In this document: piece by piece, positions 17,831 to 26,544 of the stretch | Layout of the letters: the number at the start of each line of letters is the position of its first letter | Numbering within the stretch: position 1 is the stretch's first letter | Source of the DNA: Bradyrhizobium archetypum | Lineage (GTDB): Bacteria > Pseudomonadota > Alphaproteobacteria > Rhizobiales > Xanthobacteraceae | DNA length: 64,000 nt | Direction of reading: 5' to 3' | NCBI RefSeq assembly: GCF_013114835.1 | Contig: NZ_JAAVLW010000002.1 | Location: 372,001 to 436,000, forward strand | Position numbers and translations under genes: made by a program | Notes under the pieces: generated by a model | Databases searched by the model: none | What the model was told of the DNA's origin: nothing | Seen by the model: the letters and a program-made list of their open reading frames with translations, nothing else

Positions 17831-18974
17831 CGGCGCGTTCCCTGATCCGCTCGGCCTGCTCCGCCGTGACGGCGATGCGTTGGCCCGCGCTGTTGAAGGC
17901 CAGCACCGCGTCGGCCGCGAAGTTGAAGGGGACGTGGCTTCCGATATCGGGTAGCCGCCTGACGTCATTGACACGGGCGATCAGCCGCATATCGGTGCCG
18001 TTCAGGCTGAGATGCACGAAAGCCTCCGCACCCATGTTCTCGACATGGATTACGTCGCCCGAGAAGGGGCCACTGCCGAGCTCGATCCGCTCCGAGCGGA
18101 CTCCGATGCGGCAGTTGCCCGGCGGCTGGGAGCTGGTCAGCCGAAGGATGTTGCCAAGAACCTCGATCCGGCCGTCGTCGCGGATTCGGCCCGGCATCAC
18201 GTTGATTTTTGGGCTGCCGACGAACTCGGCGACCCTGATGTCACGAGGATTATCGTAGATCTCGGCAGGCCTGCCGACCTGCACCAGCTCGCCGCTGATC
18301 ATCACGGCAAGCCGGCTCGACATGGTCATCGCCTCGGCTTGGTCGTGCGTCACGTAAATGAAGGTGCTTCTCAGGCTGCGGTGCAGCTCCGCCAACTCGG
18401 CGCGCATGTGAACGCGCAATTTGGCGTCGAGGTTCGAAAGCGGCTCGTCGAACAGGAATGCCTCGGGCTGGCGCACCATGGCGCGCCCGACTGCGACGCG
18501 CTGGCGCTGACCGCCCGACAGTTGTGCGGGCTTGCGCTGCAAGAGGTGGGAGATTTCAAGCTGCACCGCGACCTTCTCGATATCTGCGCGAATGCTCCGC
18601 TCCCGGCGGCGTCGGCTGGGCAATAGCGAACCGAGCAGTGGCAGGCGCTCGACGGTCGACAGACGGCGCATGCGCAGCGGCACCGCCATGTTGTCGAAGG
18701 CGCTCAAGTGCGGATAGAGCGCATAGGACTGGAACACCATCGCAAGATTGCGCGCGCTCGGACGGATGCCATCCACGATGCTGCCGTCGATCGTCACCTG
18801 GCCCGCGCTCTGCGGCTCAAGGCCGGCGATGACACGCAACAGGGTCGACTTGCCGCAGCCCGAGGGCCCGACCAGCGAAAGGAATTCGCCATTTTCGATG
18901 GTGAGATCGATGCCTTTGAGCACTTCGGTGGCGTCGAAGGACTTTCGGATGCCGGTGAGTTCAATCCGCGCCAT
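17823..18974 (-). CDS. ABC transporter ATP-binding protein (UgpC/MalK family)
   Basis: About 383 residues. The nucleotide-binding domain has Walker A GPSGCGKST, signature LSGGQRQRVAVGRA, Walker B AFLFDEPLSNLDA and the switch His in YVTHDQ. A C-terminal regulatory (TOBE/OB-type) domain follows, as in MalK and UgpC. An insertion with a basic tract (LPSRRRRERS) sits between Walker A and the signature, longer than usual. The start is taken at MARIELTGIRKSF; the frame is open for 15 more codons back to a GTG near 19019. It is the first gene of the leftward operon, and a LysR gene lies divergently upstream. Confidence 0.9.
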   Translation of the reverse strand: MARIELTGIRKSFDATEVLKGIDLTIENGEFLSLVGPSGCGKSTLLRVIAGLEPQSAGQVTIDGSIVDGIRPSARNLAMVFQSYALYPHLSAFDNMAVPLRMRRLSTVERLPLLGSLLPSRRRRERSIRADIEKVAVQLEISHLLQRKPAQLSGGQRQRVAVGRAMVRQPEAFLFDEPLSNLDAKLRVHMRAELAELHRSLRSTFIYVTHDQAEAMTMSSRLAVMISGELVQVGRPAEIYDNPRDIRVAEFVGSPKINVMPGRIRDDGRIEVLGNILRLTSSQPPGNCRIGVRSERIELGSGPFSGDVIHVENMGAEAFVHLSLNGTDMRLIARVNDVRRLPDIGSHVPFNFAADAVLAFNSAGQRIAVTAEQAERIRERAVV

Positions 18975-19134
18975 TTCCCGTACCTGTCCCCGTGTGCCGG
19001 GCTGCATTGCGTTGCGCACAGGGTTAGGCGGACGGTCTGACAGTCACATAACGTTCAAAGGCCAATCTTATGCTGGACCCAAGAAGTCCTTTTGGCCATG
19101 TTTGAAACGTCGGAACGTCGGCCGCAACCTGGGA

Positions 19135-20067
19135 ATGTGCGCTGTGGCGTTGACTTGGTCCCGCGTGCGCGCGGTCAATGCGGTATTCGAGACCGGCACA
19201 TTTGCCGCGGCAGCACGCCGGCTAGGAGTTTCGCAGCCGGCGGTGGCCCAGCTCGTGCGCGAGCTGGAGGCCGAATACGAGGTGGCGTTGTTCGACCGCC
19301 ACGGACACACGCTGATTGCGACGACGCTTTGTCGCAGGCTCTATGCTGCGACCAACAAGGTGCAATCGATCGAAGCCGAAGCGCTCGCGATCCTGCAGCA
19401 GCGTGACGAATTGTCGGGCGGTGAGTTGCGCGTTGGGCTTGGGAACGCCATGCCCGGCATGTTGCTGATTGCGACCTTTCGAAAGCTGTTCCCGAAGGTC
19501 CAGATCAGCATTGAGATCGGGAGCTGGTCCACGATTGTCGCCGGGGTGGTGGATCAGCGGGTCGATGTTGCCGTGTTGCCCGAAGTCCCCGACGACGGCC
19601 GTTTTCGCCGCGAAGCCTGCATCCAGCAGCGCGTAGTGGCAATGTGCCATCCGGCCTACGCACTGGCCAGCCAGGCGCCGGTTGCGATTGCGAACCTGAT
19701 GGATCACCCGCTGGTGTTTCGCTCCCGCGACTCCTCGGCGCAGCGCACGGTGGACAAAGCCTTTCGGCTGGCCGGGCTGCGCCCGACGCCTGCGATCGTC
19801 GTCAATACGCGGGAAGGGATGCTGGAGGCAGTAGCCAACAAGCTCGGCGTCGGCTTTGGCTGGGAGCATGGCTCGAGCCGCGTTGACCGCATCGCGAAGG
19901 TCCTGATTGCCGAGATGGAAGCGGAGTTGCCGGAATACATCTTTTCCCTCGCGGGCAAGCGAGGGCGACTGGTCGAACTGTTCTTCCATGCGTACCGCAT
20001 GTCGCCCTATGGCGAAGCCATCAGTTTCCCCGCGCTGGCGGTGGATGGATATCGCCTCGGCTCTTGA
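19135..20067 (+). CDS. LysR family transcriptional regulator
   Basis: A 310-residue protein with an N-terminal winged helix (VNAVFETGTFAAAARRLGVSQPAVAQLVRELE) and the periplasmic-binding-protein-like effector domain (LSGGELRVGLGNAMPGMLLIATFRKLFP through the C-terminus). It is transcribed away from the ABC importer operon with about 160 bp between the two, so it is the obvious candidate regulator of that operon. The start is set at the ATG at 19135; the frame is open further upstream but that sequence is antisense to the ATPase gene and not LysR-like. The ribosome-binding site is weak (GGGA). Confidence 0.9.
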   Translation: MCAVALTWSRVRAVNAVFETGTFAAAARRLGVSQPAVAQLVRELEAEYEVALFDRHGHTLIATTLCRRLYAATNKVQSIEAEALAILQQRDELSGGELRVGLGNAMPGMLLIATFRKLFPKVQISIEIGSWSTIVAGVVDQRVDVAVLPEVPDDGRFRREACIQQRVVAMCHPAYALASQAPVAIANLMDHPLVFRSRDSSAQRTVDKAFRLAGLRPTPAIVVNTREGMLEAVANKLGVGFGWEHGSSRVDRIAKVLIAEMEAELPEYIFSLAGKRGRLVELFFHAYRMSPYGEAISFPALAVDGYRLGS

Positions 20068-20120
20068 TCATCGTGATGACGAAGCCGTGGATACGGGCCT
20101 TCGGCCTGCGAATTTCCGGG

Positions 20121-20153
20121 TTGACGGGCTTGCCTAATGTTCTTATTCTGTTC
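20121..20153 (+). promoter_or_regulatory. dinB promoter overlapped by an SOS (LexA) box
   Basis: A -35 TTGACG (20121-20126) and a -10 TATTCT (20144-20149) are separated by exactly 17 bp. Overlapping the -10 is GTTC-TTATTCT-GTTC (20139-20153), a perfect match to the GTTC-N7-GTTC box bound by alphaproteobacterial LexA. DNA damage should therefore induce the polymerase gene that starts 62 bp downstream. Confidence 0.9.
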
Positions 20154-20214
20154 TCACGAGATGTGCCGTGGAAGGCGCAGCATCGAACTTCAGATTTGCA
20201 GGTGAACGGTCGGG

Positions 20215-21462
20215 ATGGCAACGGCGGCCACGATCCTTCATGCAGACCTGGACGCCTTTTATGCCTCGGTCGAGCAACTGCTCGATCCTTCATTGCGCGG
20301 CAAACCCGTCGCTGTCGGTGGCGGGGTTGTGCTGGCCGCTTCCTACGAAGCCAAGGCCTTCGGCGTGCGTGGGGGTATGCCGGGACGACAAGCGCGCAAC
20401 CTCTGTCCCCAGATCATTTTTGTCGGCGGACATTTTGCGGAATACCAACGATTAGGCGACGCCGCGATCAAAGTGATCGGCGACTTCACACCCCTCGTGG
20501 AACGGATTTCCATCGACGAGGCCTTCGCGGACGTTGCAGGCTGCACCCATCTTTTTGGCATGCCCGCCGAAATTGCGAAGGCAATCCGCCAGCGCGTGCG
20601 CGCCGAGCTTGGCCTCCCCATCTCGGTAGGCGTGGCGCGCACCAAACATTTGGCGAAAATCGCCTCGCAGGTGGCCAAGCCCGACGGGCTTGTGGTTGTC
20701 GATCCTGAAGGCGAACTTGAATTCCTTCACCGGCTGTCCGTCGAGTTGATGTGGGGAGTGGGGCCGGTCACGAAGGCGCGGCTGGCCGAGATCGGCGTGC
20801 TGACCATTGGGCAGCTTGCAGCAACACCCGGGTGGTCGCTGGAGCGGTTGCTCGGTCCTGCGGCAGGGGAGAAACTCGCAAACCTCGCGTGGAATCGCGA
20901 TCCGCGGCGCATTAGATCTGGCGGCCGGGCCCGATCGGCGGGTGCGCAATCGGCAATTGGCAGGAAACCGGCCGAAGAGCGGATCATTCGACCGACCCTG
21001 CTTCACCTTGCGGACCGCATTGCCACTCGGCTCCGGGCGACATGCAGGCCTGGACGAACGGTGACGGTCCGCGTTCGCTTTGCCGACCTGAACTCCGTTA
21101 CGCGCTCGGTAACGCTCGATGCGCCGATCTCCGCGACCGTAATCCTCGCAGAGCTTGCCGAGGAACTGGTGCGCGCGGTCCTCGCGGACCACCCGAATGA
21201 GAAGATCATCTCGCTGCTGGCGATCTCCGTGTCGCACCTCGAGAAGCATTGGGATCTGGAGCTGGAGCTTCCGCTCGGCCTTCAAGATGAATCGCGCCGT
21301 CCCGGCAGCAGACTGGGCATCGCGCGTTGGGCGGCGGACTGTGCCGTCGACAAGATCCGCGATCGCTTCGGGCGCGATGCGATCGGATACGGTTCGGTAA
21401 TGCTGGGCATTTCTCGTTCAGTGCCTGATGAGTTTCGCAAACTTGCCGAAAAGGACCTCTAG
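20215..21462 (+). CDS. dinB: DNA polymerase IV (Y-family translesion polymerase)
   Basis: A 415-residue Y-family polymerase. Catalytic acidic residues are in HADLDAFYASVEQ near the N-terminus and SIDEAFADV near residue 100. Helix-hairpin-helix contacts (WGVGPVTKARLAEIG) and the little-finger domain follow. It copies past damaged bases in the cytoplasm and should be SOS-induced from the LexA-box promoter just upstream. The segment LELELPLGL near residue 355 resembles the beta-clamp-binding motif but has Glu where Gln is usual. Its stop codon directly abuts the stop of the convergent hydroxylase gene, with no base between. Confidence 0.95.
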   Translation: MATAATILHADLDAFYASVEQLLDPSLRGKPVAVGGGVVLAASYEAKAFGVRGGMPGRQARNLCPQIIFVGGHFAEYQRLGDAAIKVIGDFTPLVERISIDEAFADVAGCTHLFGMPAEIAKAIRQRVRAELGLPISVGVARTKHLAKIASQVAKPDGLVVVDPEGELEFLHRLSVELMWGVGPVTKARLAEIGVLTIGQLAATPGWSLERLLGPAAGEKLANLAWNRDPRRIRSGGRARSAGAQSAIGRKPAEERIIRPTLLHLADRIATRLRATCRPGRTVTVRVRFADLNSVTRSVTLDAPISATVILAELAEELVRAVLADHPNEKIISLLAISVSHLEKHWDLELELPLGLQDESRRPGSRLGIARWAADCAVDKIRDRFGRDAIGYGSVMLGISRSVPDEFRKLAEKDL

Positions 21463-24186
21463 CTAGCTTCCATACTTCTCGTGCAGGCGCGGATGCAGCC
21501 GGTCGGGCTTGAACGGCACATCGGTAAAGCGAATGCCGGTGGCGTCGGCAATGGCATTCCCGAGTGCGGCAGCGACCGGATTATAGGGGCTTTCGCTCAT
21601 CGATTTCGCACCCATTGGTCCGAGCGTATCCCACGTGTCTGCAAACAGCACCTCGGTGCGGGGAATATCGGCAAAGGACGGCACGTGGTAGTCGCGGAAC
21701 TTGGGATTGACCACGCGGCCGTCCTCGTCGATGACCATTTCCTCATAAAGCGCGGCCCCCAGCGACTGCGCGACGCCGCCTTCGATCTGTCCGCGGCACT
21801 GCATCGGGTTGGCGACGCTGCCGGCATCGGCGGCATGCACGCTTTTCAGAATTTTGATCTCTCCGGTGGCTTTATTTACGGCGACCCGGAAGCCTTGGAC
21901 ATTGAAGGCGACCGACCGTGGCGTGCCTGCCGAACTGCCGGTTGCCGTGAAAATCTTGCCGAGCGCCTGCGCTGAAGCGGCGATCGCGGCGTAGGAGGTA
22001 CGGCGGCCGGCGCAGACTACCGCGTCACCGTCGAGCGAGCACGCATCCTTATTTTCGCCGATCAGCGATGCTGCGAAATTCTTGAGCTGATCGGCCAGCG
22101 CCTCGGCGGCTAGCTGCGTGGCGCGTCCGGCGACGAAGGTACCGGCACTGCCGTAAGCGCCGGTGTCGTGGCCGCCATGGGCGGTGTCGGATTGTGTCAG
22201 GCGAATACGCTCGACCGTCGTCGCCAACGTAGTGGCCGCGATCTGCAAATGCACGGTCGAGGTGCCGTTGCCAAATTCCGCCGTTCCGACCGTGAGGTCA
22301 AAGCCGCCGTCAGCCCGCAGCGAAATTTTGCAGTCGGCGAAATGGCCGGCTGGTGGCACGGTGTCGATCATGGTCAGCGCAATGCCGTCGCCGGTCAGCC
22401 AGTCCGCGGAAAGCGGAGGCGTCGGCGTTTGCACGGCCATCGCGCGCTCGACCAGGTCGAGGCATTGGTCAAGACCGTAAGAGCCGTAAATCACATCATG
22501 ATATTTCGAGCCCGGCGGCGACAGCATGGACTCCCCGGGTTTGACCACATTGCGTCGGCGCATGTCGAAAGGACTGATACCGAGCTGTTTTGCCAGTTCG
22601 TCGATCGCGGCTTCCACCGCAATCAAGGTCTGCGGCAGGCCGTAACCGCGGAACGCGCCTGAGGGTACCGTATTGGTATAGGCGGCGACGGCGTCGACTT
22701 TCTTGTTCGGGCAGTTATAGACGCCGAGACTCTCGGCGACGGAATGAAACAGCACCGGGCCGGCATGATTGCCATAGGCCCCGGTGTTGGAGAGCACGTC
22801 GAGCTGCAGCGCCGTCAGCCTGCCATCCTTGTTGGCACCCGCTTTGACGGCGACGCGCATCGGATGGCGCGTCGAAGTCGAGATGAATTGTTCCTCGCGG
22901 GTGAGCTCGAACTTGACTGGCCGTCCGGTCTTGAGTGCCGCCAGCGCCAGAATGTCCTCAACGAACATTTCCTGCTTGCCGCCAAAGCCTCCGCCGACGC
23001 GCTCGCAAAACACCCGGATCTTATCGAGCGGCAGATTGAAGAGGTCCGACAATGTGCGCCGCGTCAGGAAAGGCACCTGCGTGCTCGAGCGAACGGTCAG
23101 GACACCGTCGGCATCGATCCAGGCAAGGCCGCCATGGGTCTCCAGCGCGGCGTGCTGGACCCGCTGGGTGGTGAACGTGCCTTCATAAGTTGCCGCCGCC
23201 TCTGCCAGCGCTTTGGCGACATCGCCGAATTCACCGTGGGTTTCCGCAACGATATTGCGTCGGGCGTTGGTAACGCGATGCTCCACTGTCTTGTCGCCAT
23301 GGATCACCGGCGCACCCGGTGCGATCGCCTCAACGGGATCGATCAGCGCGGGCAGGATCTCATACGCGACCTCCAGGCGCCGGCACCCTTCCTCAGCGGC
23401 AGCCTCAGTGTCGGCGATGACAGCCGCGACCTTCTGGCCAATGAAGCGGACGACATTGTCGAGCACGCGCGTATCGTCCGGGTCCATCCAGTCCCACTCG
23501 TGCCGCGCGGTCGAGAACAGGCGATCCGGAGCGTCCTCGAAGGTGAGCACCGTATGGACACCGGGAATGGAGAGCGCCGCGCTGGTGTCGATCGCGATTA
23601 TTTTTGCGTGTGGGTGCGGCGAGCGCAGCATCTTGATGTGCAGCAGACCTTCGATCACCGTGTCGAAGGTATAGCGCGCCGTGCCGCTTACGACCTCTGG
23701 GCCGGCAGGGGCGGGAATGCTGCGGCCGAATGCGTGGCCTGCGGCGGCGTCTTCGATATTGGTCTTGCCGTTGAGCGCGTCCTCGATCGGCCGATAGCCG
23801 GTGCAGCGGCAGATATTCCCTTTCAGCGCGGCGCCGAGATCCCGACGTTGCGCCTGGTTTAGCGACGCGCAGGTCAGGATCATGCCCGCGGTGCAGAACC
23901 CGCACTGAAAGCCCTGCGCATCCAGAAACGCTTGTTGCATGGGATCAATGCCGCCATCCGGCGCGAAGCCTTCGATGGTGGTGATGGCATGGCCATCGGC
24001 GCGGAAGGCCGGGATCAGGCAGCTATGCACGGGCTCGCCGTCGAGAAGCACGGTGCAAGTGCCGCAATCGCCGGCATCGCAGCCCTTCTTGACGCCGAAA
24101 TGACCTAGCTCGCGCAAGAACGTCCGCAGACACTGTCCGGCCTGCGGGGATTGCGCGAATGATCTGCCATTGATCTCGAAACTCAT
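21463..24186 (-). CDS. Xanthine dehydrogenase-type hydroxylase, 2Fe-2S and molybdopterin domains fused
   Basis: A 907-residue fusion. Residues 1-160 are a two-cluster iron-sulfur domain (CDAGDCGTCTV; CGFCTAGM; CRCTGYRPI). The rest is the molybdopterin-binding catalytic chain, with GGGFGGK and a C-terminal Glu in GAKSMSESPYNP at the catalytic-base position. The FAD domain is a separate protein encoded just upstream; the ATG at 24186 overlaps that gene's stop by 4 bp. With 8-oxoguanine deaminase, a purine-type importer and a guanine-deaminase-like gene nearby, hydroxylation of xanthine or a related purine is the best guess. There is no Tat signal, so it acts in the cytoplasm. Confidence 0.88.
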   Translation of the reverse strand: MSFEINGRSFAQSPQAGQCLRTFLRELGHFGVKKGCDAGDCGTCTVLLDGEPVHSCLIPAFRADGHAITTIEGFAPDGGIDPMQQAFLDAQGFQCGFCTAGMILTCASLNQAQRRDLGAALKGNICRCTGYRPIEDALNGKTNIEDAAAGHAFGRSIPAPAGPEVVSGTARYTFDTVIEGLLHIKMLRSPHPHAKIIAIDTSAALSIPGVHTVLTFEDAPDRLFSTARHEWDWMDPDDTRVLDNVVRFIGQKVAAVIADTEAAAEEGCRRLEVAYEILPALIDPVEAIAPGAPVIHGDKTVEHRVTNARRNIVAETHGEFGDVAKALAEAAATYEGTFTTQRVQHAALETHGGLAWIDADGVLTVRSSTQVPFLTRRTLSDLFNLPLDKIRVFCERVGGGFGGKQEMFVEDILALAALKTGRPVKFELTREEQFISTSTRHPMRVAVKAGANKDGRLTALQLDVLSNTGAYGNHAGPVLFHSVAESLGVYNCPNKKVDAVAAYTNTVPSGAFRGYGLPQTLIAVEAAIDELAKQLGISPFDMRRRNVVKPGESMLSPPGSKYHDVIYGSYGLDQCLDLVERAMAVQTPTPPLSADWLTGDGIALTMIDTVPPAGHFADCKISLRADGGFDLTVGTAEFGNGTSTVHLQIAATTLATTVERIRLTQSDTAHGGHDTGAYGSAGTFVAGRATQLAAEALADQLKNFAASLIGENKDACSLDGDAVVCAGRRTSYAAIAASAQALGKIFTATGSSAGTPRSVAFNVQGFRVAVNKATGEIKILKSVHAADAGSVANPMQCRGQIEGGVAQSLGAALYEEMVIDEDGRVVNPKFRDYHVPSFADIPRTEVLFADTWDTLGPMGAKSMSESPYNPVAAALGNAIADATGIRFTDVPFKPDRLHPRLHEKYGS

Positions 24187-25034
24187 GGCAACGTCTGCAA
24201 TTCGCGGCGGATTTCTTCGGCTAGCCGCAGTGTCATGTGCTTGCGCCACTCGGGCTTGCCGTGAACGTCGGCGTGATAGAGATCATCGGGGATGCGTTGC
24301 AGGATAGCCTTGCGCAGCTCTTCCGCTGCCGGAATGCGGTCAAAAGAGAGCGGCACGGGTCTGGCGGTCGACGCCGTGACCGTCAGCGCCAATGCACCCT
24401 CGTTGGTAACGCTGCCGATCAGCAACGCCGCCGAACGGCCAACCGGCGTCAGCGATATCTGGCGAAATGCCGACCGCCGCTTCAATGCCGCGAGCGGAAT
24501 ATCGATCTGTCGCAGCAGATCGCCGGGCTCGAGCAAGTTGCGTCCATCGCCGGTGACGAAGTCCGCCACCGCGATCCTGCGTTCGCCGCCATTGGCCGGC
24601 CAGATCGCACAGATGCCGTCGAGTGCCGACGTCAGCGAGATCATGGGCCCGGCCGGCAGCGACATGCAGATATTGCCGCCGACGGTTGCGGTCTTCCAAA
24701 TCTTGAAGGAGGCGAGAAACGCCCGGCAGCATTGGCCGATCAGGGGTGAGGCGACCCATTCCGTTGGGCAGGCCAGCGCATCAAGCTGTGCAACCGTGCA
24801 GGTCGCCGAGATCGACAGCCCGGCCTCGTTGACGGTCAGCGCCGGCCATTCCAGGGCGGCAAGATCGATCAGCCTGCGCAGATGGGCCTGCGGTTCGGAG
24901 AACAGCCAGGTGCCGCCCGCAAGCCAAGCGTCGCCTGCCGTCCAAACGGGCAATTGATCCCGGCTCCTGGGACGCGCAACCGCGGTTATGGTGTTCAGGT
25001 CCATTGATACGCTAACGCTTTCAACCGGATGCAT
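24183..25034 (-). CDS. FAD-binding subunit of the xanthine dehydrogenase-type hydroxylase
   Basis: A 283-residue protein of the molybdopterin dehydrogenase FAD-binding family. It has an FAD-pyrophosphate loop (TAGDAWLAGGTWLF) and the second FAD contact (TATVGGNICMSLPAGP), followed by a CO-dehydrogenase flavoprotein-type C-terminal domain. It passes electrons from the iron-sulfur clusters of its partner to NAD or another acceptor. It is translationally coupled to the fused catalytic gene downstream (ATGA overlap). The start may instead be the internal ATG at about 25004 (MDLNT). Confidence 0.85.
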   Translation of the reverse strand: MHPVESVSVSMDLNTITAVARPRSRDQLPVWTAGDAWLAGGTWLFSEPQAHLRRLIDLAALEWPALTVNEAGLSISATCTVAQLDALACPTEWVASPLIGQCCRAFLASFKIWKTATVGGNICMSLPAGPMISLTSALDGICAIWPANGGERRIAVADFVTGDGRNLLEPGDLLRQIDIPLAALKRRSAFRQISLTPVGRSAALLIGSVTNEGALALTVTASTARPVPLSFDRIPAAEELRKAILQRIPDDLYHADVHGKPEWRKHMTLRLAEEIRRELQTLP

Positions 25035-25148
25035 CTCCGATTATGAAGCCTTGCAAGACCAGCGCCAATTGCCAATGCCGTTGGGACGGTCTGTGCAGTG
25101 TCGAAGCGGCGTTTGCTAACGGCGCCTCGTTCGAAAGAAAGTGGGATC

Positions 25149-26498
25149 ATGGACCAAGCACAGGCGACATGGATCAGGGATCCTCTCTCCATTCTGGCCG
25201 AGGGCGCAGAACGCGGCATTGTGGTTCGCGGCGGCAGGATCGTCGAGTTGGTGCCGCGCGGCCGGGAACCGGCAACTGCCAATACTTCCATATTTGCCGC
25301 CGGCGCGCACGTTGTGTTGCCGGGCTTGATCAACACCCATCATCATTTTTACCAGACGTTGACCCGGTCGCTGCCGGCGGCGCTCGACCGCGAACTGTTC
25401 CCGTGGCTGCAGGCGCTTTATCCGGTCTGGGCGCGGCTGACGCCGGAATCCCTTCACCTCGGCGCCACCGTAGCGATGTCCGAATTGTTGTTGTCGGGCT
25501 GCACCACCACGACGGACCATCACTATGTATTTCCAGCCGGGCTCGAGGACGCCGTCGATATCGAAGTTGCCGCTGCCGGCCGGCTAGGCATCCGCGTGCT
25601 GTTGACGCGCGGATCGATGAACCTGTCGCAGAAGGACGGAGGCTTGCCACCCGATGTCGTGGTTCAGGACGAGGATACGATCCTGGACGATTGCGAGCGC
25701 GTCGTGGCAAAGCATCACCAGCGCGGCGAGGACGCCATGGTGCAGATCGCGCTAGCGCCATGCTCGCCGTTTTCGGTAACGACCTCGTTGATGCGCGCAA
25801 CCGCAGCGCTGGCGGACAGGCTAGACGTTCGTTTGCATACCCATCTCGCCGAAACCGAGGACGAGAACAAATTCTGCGAGCAGATGTATCGCTGTCGTCC
25901 GCTGGATTATCTCGAGCAATGTGGTTGGCTCAACGCGCGGACCTGGCTGGCCCACGGCATCTTTTTCAATCCGGACGAGATGAAGCGGCTGGGCCGGGCC
26001 AGGACGGCCATCAGCCATTGCGCCTGCAGCAACCAGGTTCTGGCATCCGGCTGCTGCCCGGTCTGCGAGATGGAGGAGGCCGGGGTTCCGATCGGCCTCG
26101 GCGTCGACGGCTCGGCTTCGAACGATGAATCCAATCTGATGCAGGAAGTCCGCGCCGCGTTCCTGTTGCAGCGCGCGCGCTACGGCGTCGGCCGCGTCAG
26201 CCACAAGGATGCGCTGCGCTGGGCCACCAAGGGATCGGCGGCTTGCATCGGCCGTCCCGAGCTCGGCGAGATCGCAGTCGGGCAAGCCGCCGATCTCGCG
26301 CTGTTCAAGCTCGACGAGTTGCGCTTCTCCGGCCATGGCGATCCGCTGGCCGCGCTGGTTCTGTGCGGCGCGCACCGCGCCGACCGGGTCATGGTCGGCG
26401 GAAACTGGGTGGTGGTCGACGGTGCAATCCCCGGACTGGATGTGGCCGACCTGATCCGCCGTCACAGTGCAGCGGCGCGCACCATGCATGCGGGATGA
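25149..26498 (+). CDS. 8-oxoguanine deaminase-like amidohydrolase
   Basis: A 449-residue member of the amidohydrolase superfamily, close in pattern to bacterial 8-oxoguanine deaminases. Metal and catalytic residues are present: NTHHHFYQ after the first strand, HTHLAETEDEN, AHGIFF and GLGVDGSASND. It would convert 8-oxoguanine or a similar oxidised purine to urate plus ammonia. The start at 25149 gives the normal N-terminus (a short beta segment before VVRGGRIVELVPRG). It is divergent from the xanthine dehydrogenase-type pair with 114 bp between and convergent with the nucleoside importer operon, so the whole block reads as purine salvage. Confidence 0.87.
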   Translation: MDQAQATWIRDPLSILAEGAERGIVVRGGRIVELVPRGREPATANTSIFAAGAHVVLPGLINTHHHFYQTLTRSLPAALDRELFPWLQALYPVWARLTPESLHLGATVAMSELLLSGCTTTTDHHYVFPAGLEDAVDIEVAAAGRLGIRVLLTRGSMNLSQKDGGLPPDVVVQDEDTILDDCERVVAKHHQRGEDAMVQIALAPCSPFSVTTSLMRATAALADRLDVRLHTHLAETEDENKFCEQMYRCRPLDYLEQCGWLNARTWLAHGIFFNPDEMKRLGRARTAISHCACSNQVLASGCCPVCEMEEAGVPIGLGVDGSASNDESNLMQEVRAAFLLQRARYGVGRVSHKDALRWATKGSAACIGRPELGEIAVGQAADLALFKLDELRFSGHGDPLAALVLCGAHRADRVMVGGNWVVVDGAIPGLDVADLIRRHSAAARTMHAG

Positions 26499-26544
26499 GG
26501 GTTCGGGCGCTGCCGCCCCAACCCCTGTTCGCGCTGGTCCCCCC

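Noticed and set aside
22744..23862. 372-codon frame on the plus strand across the fused molybdenum hydroxylase gene
   Set aside because: It is antisense to conserved Moco-domain coding sequence, with Arg-rich low-quality composition.
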